Positions 5,783 to 10,579 of a stretch of DNA of 10,579 nt are shown here, in pieces. The position numbers were made by a program, and so were the translations under genes. The notes under the pieces were generated by a model. That model had not been told where the DNA came from, ran no database searches, and saw only the letters and a program-made list of their open reading frames with translations. Positions within the stretch are counted from its first letter, which is position 1. Each line of letters starts with the position of its first letter. Origin of the DNA: an uncultured Clostridia bacterium (GTDB lineage: Bacteria > Bacillota > Clostridia > Christensenellales > UBA3700); NCBI GenBank assembly GCA_946623205.1, contig CAMOQV010000037.1:1-10579 (forward strand), read 5' to 3'.

Positions 5783-7190
5783 TGCCAAAATATCTATCTA
5801 CGTCCTCAGGGCCTCCAACAAATACCTCTCCGTTTTTCTTAAGAATAATTGCTCTATCACAAAGCGCCTTAGCACATCTTGCATCATGTGTTATAGTAAT
5901 CATTGTATTTTTGGTTGTTTCATGTAACCTATTAAGAATCGCTACCATCTCTTGCAAAACTTTATAATCCTGCCCAACCGTAGGTTCGTCTAGCACTAAT
6001 ACATCTGGCTTATAGCCTGCAACCGCAGCTATTGTTAATCTTCTCTTTTGGCCTTCAGATAATGATTGAGGATGAGTATTTTCAAATTCCTTTAAATTAA
6101 ACATCTCCAATATGTCATCTATCTCTTTATTATCCTTCACTCCAAATGCAATTTCTTTTCTAACTGTTGGCATAAACAATTGATAATCTGGATTTTGATA
6201 TACAATACCTACCTTTTTAAACCACTGTCTTTTGCTATATAGTTTTTTATCAAATTTTTCATCTATATATTGAGATACTTTTCCCTCAGTTGCTTTTTGC
6301 AATCTAGATATAATTCTAATAAGCGTTGTTTTGCCAACTCCATTTTCTCCAAGCAGTACAACTCTTGAGCCTTTTTGAATATCAAAAGAAATATTCTTTA
6401 ATATCTCTTTTTCTTTAATTTTGCAACCAACATTATCTAATCTAAAGATTAATTCTTTTGTATCAACAATATTTGTATTAACTTCCACCTTTTTTATTTG
6501 AGACAACAAATACTTTTCCTTGTCATCAATTAGTTCTATGTTTTTATTACCAACATGGTAAACTCTATCCACATATGGCATTACAACATCCAATCTATGC
6601 TCAACTATAATGATTGCATATCCGCTTTTTGCAAGTGACTTTAATACATCCATTAGTTTTTTAGCGCCATCTTTATCCAAATTCGCTAAAGGCTCATCTA
6701 AGATTAAAATCTTTTGGCCCATTGCCAAAGTTGATGCAGTAATCAATTTTTGTTTTTGACCGCCAGAAAGGCTTCTGGTTTTATCTTTAGGATTCAATTT
6801 CAACAAGTTACAAACAATGTTTATTTGTTTTTGCATCTTATCTTGTGGCATAGCTATATTTTCACAAGCAAATACTATTTCATCTTCTACATATTTATTA
6901 ATAATTTGCGAATCTGCATTTTGAAGCACTATTCCGACTTTTCTACATACATAATTAAGCTTTTTATCTTTAATGTTTTCGCCTTGGATTAAAACATCTC
7001 CTGAAATCTCGCCATAATTTACATTTGGAATAATACCACTAATAATTGACATGAGTGTGCTTTTACCTTCTCCGGAATGTCCAGATACTAATACTACTTC
7101 ACCATAATCTACGAAAAATGATGCATCTTTAAATATGATGGCCTTTTCGTTGTATTTGAAAGAAATGTTATTTAATTCAACCGCTCTCAT
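5778..7190 (-). CDS. Fused two-domain ECF transporter ATPase (EcfA1-EcfA2 type)
   Basis: A 470-residue cytoplasmic ATPase carrying both nucleotide-binding domains of an energy-coupling factor importer on one chain. Domain 1: Walker A GHSGEGKST (37-45), Q-loop Q90, signature LSGGQ (141-145), Walker B ILILDE with Glu166, switch His198. Domain 2: Walker A GENGVGKTT (281-289), Q-loop Q332, signature LSEGQ (377-381), Walker B VLVLDE with Glu402, switch His435. All catalytic residues are present twice, so both sites look competent. The second signature has Glu for the usual second Gly. The domains are joined by a linker of about 25 residues (222-246). The ATG overlaps the ecfT stop in ATGA and there is no good Shine-Dalgarno, so translation is probably coupled. 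Its partners are the EcfT and S component encoded just upstream; RibU at the other end of the window could also use it. Confidence 0.9.
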   Translation of the reverse strand: MRAVELNNISFKYNEKAIIFKDASFFVDYGEVVLVSGHSGEGKSTLMSIISGIIPNVNYGEISGDVLIQGENIKDKKLNYVCRKVGIVLQNADSQIINKYVEDEIVFACENIAMPQDKMQKQINIVCNLLKLNPKDKTRSLSGGQKQKLITASTLAMGQKILILDEPLANLDKDGAKKLMDVLKSLAKSGYAIIIVEHRLDVVMPYVDRVYHVGNKNIELIDDKEKYLLSQIKKVEVNTNIVDTKELIFRLDNVGCKIKEKEILKNISFDIQKGSRVVLLGENGVGKTTLIRIISRLQKATEGKVSQYIDEKFDKKLYSKRQWFKKVGIVYQNPDYQLFMPTVRKEIAFGVKDNKEIDDILEMFNLKEFENTHPQSLSEGQKRRLTIAAVAGYKPDVLVLDEPTVGQDYKVLQEMVAILNRLHETTKNTMITITHDARCAKALCDRAIILKKNGEVFVGGPEDVDRYFGN

Positions 7191-7864
7191 TTAAACACCG
7201 CCAAAAGAACAACACCTACTATAACTAAAAGCAACAATGTTACATCGACAACATTTATAGTTTCTTTTTTATAAGTTGTAGCATTATTTGATTCAATAGA
7301 AAATCCTCTTGTTTCTATAGATAATGCAAGAGTATCTGATATATTTACGAGCCTAATAACAAATGGGATAATAAAGGCCCTGTAAAATACCTTTGGATTT
7401 AATATATTGCCTGCGCCACGAGTTTTCATAGCTTCTCTAATTCTTGCTATTTCTTCCCTCAACAATGGCATAAAAGATATTGTTATTAGCATGCCAAGTG
7501 TAATTGCTCGTGGAACTTTTAATTGATTTAATGATCTTGTCATGCAAATTGGTTCGATGTTCATACCAGGAATTAAACCTACAAATATTGCTCCTAATCT
7601 ATTCACCATTGTAACTCCAGCTATAAGTGAGTTTTTACCATAGTAAAAAGCTAGGAAGAATATTGCAGATAAAATAATAAATGCAGGCAAAATTCTTATA
7701 CAAGATTTATAATAGCCAAATCCAATCAACAAAACATAAGCCCCCGAAAGAAAATATGACGCAGCATAAGTCTTAGCAAAGATAAGCCCAACGATTAAAA
7801 TCGTTACGCCTACAAACATCGCCATTAACGGGTTTATATGTTCTTTTTTCTTAAAGAAGGCCAT
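7187..7864 (-). CDS. ecfT: ECF transporter transmembrane subunit EcfT (CbiQ family)
   Basis: The 225-residue scaffold membrane protein joins the S component to the ATPase. Hydrophobic segments lie at about 11-30, 36-51, 57-75, 82-99, 117-134, 162-179 and 206-224. Two short cytoplasmic motifs mark the coupling helices of the family: AMKTRG (145-150) and SIETRG (182-187), each with the Arg that docks in the ATPase groove. The length is somewhat short, since many EcfT proteins have about 260 residues. Its ATG shares one base with the stop of the S-component gene (TAATG) and its own stop overlaps the ATPase start (ATGA), so S, T and A are made as a coupled set. No strong Shine-Dalgarno is visible, which fits reinitiation. 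Confidence 0.9.
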   Translation of the reverse strand: MAFFKKKEHINPLMAMFVGVTILIVGLIFAKTYAASYFLSGAYVLLIGFGYYKSCIRILPAFIILSAIFFLAFYYGKNSLIAGVTMVNRLGAIFVGLIPGMNIEPICMTRSLNQLKVPRAITLGMLITISFMPLLREEIARIREAMKTRGAGNILNPKVFYRAFIIPFVIRLVNISDTLALSIETRGFSIESNNATTYKKETINVVDVTLLLLVIVGVVLLAVFK

Positions 7865-8532
7865 TATTTTTTCATTACACCTACTCTAATTAATTCTTTA
7901 GAGACAATGTATCCAACGAATGCACCTAATACAGATATTGCTATTACGGCAGCACTAATACCGATTGCAGCACCAGCATTTGCTCCTATAAATGCATTTA
8001 CAGCCTCGCCCTCTTGCCCATTAAATGTATATAAGAAATTGTAATATACATATAATAGTGGCAATGTGAATGGGAAATATATTGCACCAGATACTGCAAC
8101 TGCAATATCTTTTTCATATCCTCTAAATATAATAATATTTATTAATTCTGTAACTACAGCACAAATCATTATGCATACAAACATTGGTAGATACATAAAA
8201 GCAAAGAATATTCCACAACATAATGACATAAAGAAAACTGATCCAACCTTTCTAACTTTCATCAATCCTATTGTTGGGAATATAGAAAATTGTAAGGCTA
8301 ATGCTAATTGAATAATTCCAAATACAGGAACATGAACAACAAGTGGCATAATTCCACCCGTTACCAACATACATGCTGCCATAATGGCTAAAAATACAAT
8401 ATCTTTAATTGCAAACTTCTTAAAGATTTGAATACGAGGTTGTAATTGCGTTGATTCCGCTTTTGTTTCTTCTTGATAATTCCCTTTAGAATTTTCAAGT
8501 AATTGAGTAATGTCATCTTGTTCGTTTTGCAT
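7864..8532 (-). CDS. Putative ECF transporter S component, MptD/Trep_Strep-like
   Basis: A 222-residue membrane protein that is probably the dedicated substrate-binding subunit of the following EcfT and EcfA. Residues 1-38 are polar and rich in Gln, Glu and Asn. About six membrane segments follow (44-63, 69-88, 97-114, 116-136, 145-165 and 186-210). The sequence resembles the MptD/Trep_Strep group of putative S components (TIGR02185) by eye. That group has no established ligand that I know of, so the substrate is left open. The ATG at 8532 is chosen because AAGGAG lies seven bases before it; an in-frame TTG at 8538 is only one or two bases from that site. The gene starts 20 bases inside the CydC-like gene and ends on the first base of ecfT. 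Confidence 0.75.
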   Translation of the reverse strand: MQNEQDDITQLLENSKGNYQEETKAESTQLQPRIQIFKKFAIKDIVFLAIMAACMLVTGGIMPLVVHVPVFGIIQLALALQFSIFPTIGLMKVRKVGSVFFMSLCCGIFFAFMYLPMFVCIMICAVVTELINIIIFRGYEKDIAVAVSGAIYFPFTLPLLYVYYNFLYTFNGQEGEAVNAFIGANAGAAIGISAAVIAISVLGAFVGYIVSKELIRVGVMKK

Positions 8533-10213
8533 TTTCAATCTCCTTCATTTGTCCATTTGTTACTTTATATACTCTATCGGCAATAGCCATCGTTGATTCT
8601 CTATGAGAAACCAAAATAATGCTCTTTTGCCCTTTGATGTCTTTTAGTGCCTTTAAAATTATTCCTTCGTTAATACTATCCACATTGCTTGTTGGCTCAT
8701 CTAATAAAATTAATTCACTTCCACTTAAAAATGCTCTAGCAAGTCCTATTCTTTGCTTTTCGCCGGCTGAAATGTTTTCGCTCATAGTATTAATTAATGT
8801 GTCATATTGTTGAGGAAGCGATGAAATAAATGTATGTATAGATGCTGCCTTACATGCATTGATAATTTCTTCATCTGTTGCATCAGGCTTTGCAATTAAT
8901 AGATTTTCTTTAATTGTTTCGTTAAATAGATATGTTGATTGAGATACCATAGTTACATTTTTATGTAAAGATTCTGTATTTATGTTCTCAATGTCTATAT
9001 CGTTATAATTAATAGTACCTTGATCTTTTGCCCAAAAACGTAATAGCAATTTTAATATGGTTGATTTACCGCATCCGCTCTCTCCCACTATGCCTACTAT
9101 TTCGCCCTTTTTAGCATTAAATGTAATATCTTTTAAAACCTTTTCATTTTGATTGTAAGAAAAAGCTAAATTATTAACTTCTAACTTATTAAAATCAATA
9201 TCGTTTTTATTATCTATGTCGCGAACAACCGGCTCTTCGCTCAATAAATCTAAAACCCTATCGCCGCTTGCGAATGTGTTTGTCAAATTTGATGGCAAAT
9301 TAGCAATTGCAATAACTGGGCCAAAGCTTCCAAATATACATACTATAGCTATAATCATCTTATAACCATCTAAAGCTCCATTTACGACCAACATAACGCC
9401 AATTAGCAGTGTTACTAAAATAGACATTGAAACGCAAAGTTCTGTAAATGCTGAGGCTTTAGCGCTCTCATGCTTCATGTTCTTAGTTTCTTCAAGTAAA
9501 ACATCTGATCTTCTATTTACTTCGTTTGTTCTTTCTTTTCCTGCATTATTTAAAACGATATCTTTAATACCTTTAATAGAATCCAAAAAATATGCATTAA
9601 ATGAAGCAAATTCTTTTCTATATCTAACGCCAGATTCTTTCAATGATTTTGACGCAATTAATGGTACAACAAAACCTACAACTAAATATGCGCACAAAGC
9701 ACATAATGCAAGAATCCAATTAGCATAAATAGCTACGAATATAATTACAGATAAAGATACAACTAAAGCTATGCAAATTGGTGATATTGTATGTGCATAG
9801 AAAACTTCAAGAGTTTCTATATCTGCAGTAATCATAGCGATTATGCTTCCCTTTTTCTTAGTTTCTAACTTTGCTGGACATAGCACTCTCAAAGCGCCAA
9901 AAATCTTATTTCTTAAAGTTGCAAGCAACTTAAATGCAATGTAGTGATTTGAATACTGTTCAACATATCTTAAGGCACCTCTTAAAACGCCACAGATAAT
10001 TGCGCATAGAATAATTGCCCAATATGGCATTAATATTATTCCGCCAATTGCTTTTGCTACACCAATAGCGCCAAATAACACAACACCCAATGCTAGCAAT
10101 TGACCCAAAGATCCATTAATGACAGCAAACAACATTATCCAAGATAGAGAGCCAAGCAAAGTAATTAAACTTGCCATAATTTTAGCGCCACTTCTTCTTA
10201 AGTTATTACGCAT
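8513..10213 (-). CDS. Half ABC transporter, CydC-like permease-ATPase
   Basis: This 566-residue protein fuses a membrane domain (about 1-310, roughly six helices) to a nucleotide-binding domain (about 343-560). The membrane domain resembles CydC-type half transporters: HYIAFKLLATLRNKIFGALR (90-109), PAKLE (113-117) and ADIETLEVFYAHTISPI (130-146). The ATPase has Walker A GESGCGKST (377-385), Q-loop Q425, signature ISAGE (481-485), Walker B LILLDE with Glu506 and switch His537. The signature departs from LSGGQ, suggesting an asymmetric heterodimer with the preceding half transporter. CydDC-like pairs are linked in the literature to thiol export or haem handling. Calling this cydC would be too strong, as no cytochrome bd gene is visible. 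The ATG at 10213 has GAGGAGG nine bases upstream and overlaps the previous gene by 8 bases. Direction of transport cannot be read from the sequence. Confidence 0.85.
   Translation of the reverse strand: MRNNLRRSGAKIMASLITLLGSLSWIMLFAVINGSLGQLLALGVVLFGAIGVAKAIGGIILMPYWAIILCAIICGVLRGALRYVEQYSNHYIAFKLLATLRNKIFGALRVLCPAKLETKKKGSIIAMITADIETLEVFYAHTISPICIALVVSLSVIIFVAIYANWILALCALCAYLVVGFVVPLIASKSLKESGVRYRKEFASFNAYFLDSIKGIKDIVLNNAGKERTNEVNRRSDVLLEETKNMKHESAKASAFTELCVSMSILVTLLIGVMLVVNGALDGYKMIIAIVCIFGSFGPVIAIANLPSNLTNTFASGDRVLDLLSEEPVVRDIDNKNDIDFNKLEVNNLAFSYNQNEKVLKDITFNAKKGEIVGIVGESGCGKSTILKLLLRFWAKDQGTINYNDIDIENINTESLHKNVTMVSQSTYLFNETIKENLLIAKPDATDEEIINACKAASIHTFISSLPQQYDTLINTMSENISAGEKQRIGLARAFLSGSELILLDEPTSNVDSINEGIILKALKDIKGQKSIILVSHRESTMAIADRVYKVTNGQMKEIENAKRTR
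8540..8545 (-). promoter_or_regulatory. Ribosome-binding site that fixes the S-component start
   Basis: AAGGAG on the minus strand lies inside the 3' end of the CydC-like gene. It is seven bases upstream of the ATG at 8532 and almost adjacent to the alternative TTG at 8538, which supports the ATG. Confidence 0.75.
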
Positions 10214-10579
10214 TTCTATAGCCCTCCTCTAATTGAATTTGTGTGTTATATAATTTCGCATATCCTCCGCATTTTGACATTAATTCTTGATGATTGCCTG
10301 TTTCTAGTATCTTTCCTTTTTCGACATAATAAATTACATCGGCATTTTCTACATTCTTTAATCTATGCGAAACAACAATAACAGTCTTTTTATTAGATAG
10401 CTCTTTAATGTTTTGCATTATAATTGCTTCGCTTTCTATATCGATATTGCTTGTGGCTTCATCAAATACATATATGTTCTTATTAGAAACAAGATTAATT
10501 GCCAGAGCTAATCTTTGCTTTTGACCTCCAGAGATGTTTTGTGCATCTTCGTTGATAACCTTATCTAACCCACCAACCT
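10206..10579 (-). CDS. Half ABC transporter, C-terminal part of the ATPase domain (partial)
   Basis: The reading frame is open to the window edge. Only the last 123 residues are visible, beginning VGGLDKVINEDAQ, so an internal ATG at 10418 is not the real start. The visible part holds the ABC signature ISGGQKQRLALA, Walker B IYVFDEATSNID with the catalytic Glu, the switch-histidine segment VVSHR, and the usual C-terminal stretch VEKGKILETGNHQELM. This is typical of exporter-fold half transporters. With the CydC-like protein that follows, overlapping by 8 bases, it should form the heterodimer; here it is the CydD-like partner with the canonical signature. Its membrane domain, start and promoter lie outside the window, so its subfamily is inferred from its partner. 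Confidence 0.85.
   Translation of the reverse strand, partial: VGGLDKVINEDAQNISGGQKQRLALAINLVSNKNIYVFDEATSNIDIESEAIIMQNIKELSNKKTVIVVSHRLKNVENADVIYYVEKGKILETGNHQELMSKCGGYAKLYNTQIQLEEGYRNA
10223..10229 (-). promoter_or_regulatory. Strong Shine-Dalgarno for the CydC-like gene
   Basis: GAGGAGG on the minus strand stands nine bases before the ATG at 10213, inside the last codons of the preceding ABC gene. It allows independent initiation despite the 8-base gene overlap. Confidence 0.75.

Noticed and set aside
4454..8532. A nucleoside as the substrate of the ECF/ABC operon because pdp follows it.
   Set aside because: pdp seems to have its own promoter and a 43-base gap, whereas the transporter genes all overlap. 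Proximity alone is weak evidence.
10206..10418. A separate 70-residue gene starting at the ATG at 10418.
   Set aside because: The same frame continues upstream to the window edge with the ABC signature and Walker B motif, so this is the end of a larger gene.

Overview
The window looks like chromosome from a low-GC, AT-rich Bacillota (Firmicutes), probably a clostridial or related gut-type anaerobe. This rests on the AT-rich third positions, Gram-positive Shine-Dalgarno sequences, an FMN riboswitch driving a RibU-type ECF S component, a Gram-positive style lipoprotein and a DUF6273 surface protein. TGA serves as a stop and TGG as Trp, so the code is standard. No close species assignment is possible from the sequence alone.

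Layout. Bases 1-87 are the 3' part of an FMN riboswitch reading rightwards into ribU (92-775), a riboflavin uptake S component. A strong hairpin at 798-819 separates it from everything else, which is on the minus strand and converges on it. In minus-strand transcription order these genes are: the C-terminal end of a half ABC transporter (10206-10579, truncated by the window edge), a CydC-like half ABC transporter (8513-10213), an MptD/Trep_Strep-like ECF S component (7864-8532), EcfT (7187-7864) and a fused two-domain EcfA ATPase (5778-7190). All five overlap or touch (8, 20, 1 and 4 bases), so they form one tightly coupled operon. After a 43-base gap come pyrimidine-nucleoside phosphorylase (4454-5734) and a DUF362 protein (3562-4443, 10 bases apart). 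After another 24 bases come two cell-envelope proteins of unknown role: a DUF6273 type II membrane protein (1789-3537) and an acidic-linker lipoprotein (842-1780).

How the parts work together. The upper operon combines two transporter types: a CydDC-like heterodimeric ABC pair and a complete ECF importer (S, T and fused A1A2). Their tight overlap suggests one substrate or pathway, but the substrate cannot be read from the sequence. The pdp-DUF362 pair probably has its own promoter. An extended -10 lies so close to the ATG that the transcript would start at or near the start codon, with no Shine-Dalgarno, and two inverted repeats surround this promoter. RibU is a separate unit under FMN control; its energy could come from this ECF module or from another one elsewhere in the genome.

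No tRNA, rRNA, CRISPR, insertion sequence or phage gene is visible. Apart from the riboswitch and two short intergenic gaps (776-841 and 5735-5777) the window is almost entirely coding, so no stretch over 300 bases lacks a gene. The most interesting items are the hybrid CydDC/ECF operon, the apparent leaderless promoter with dyads before pdp, the riboswitch whose 3' end contains the ribosome-binding site, and the uncharacterised pair of envelope proteins.
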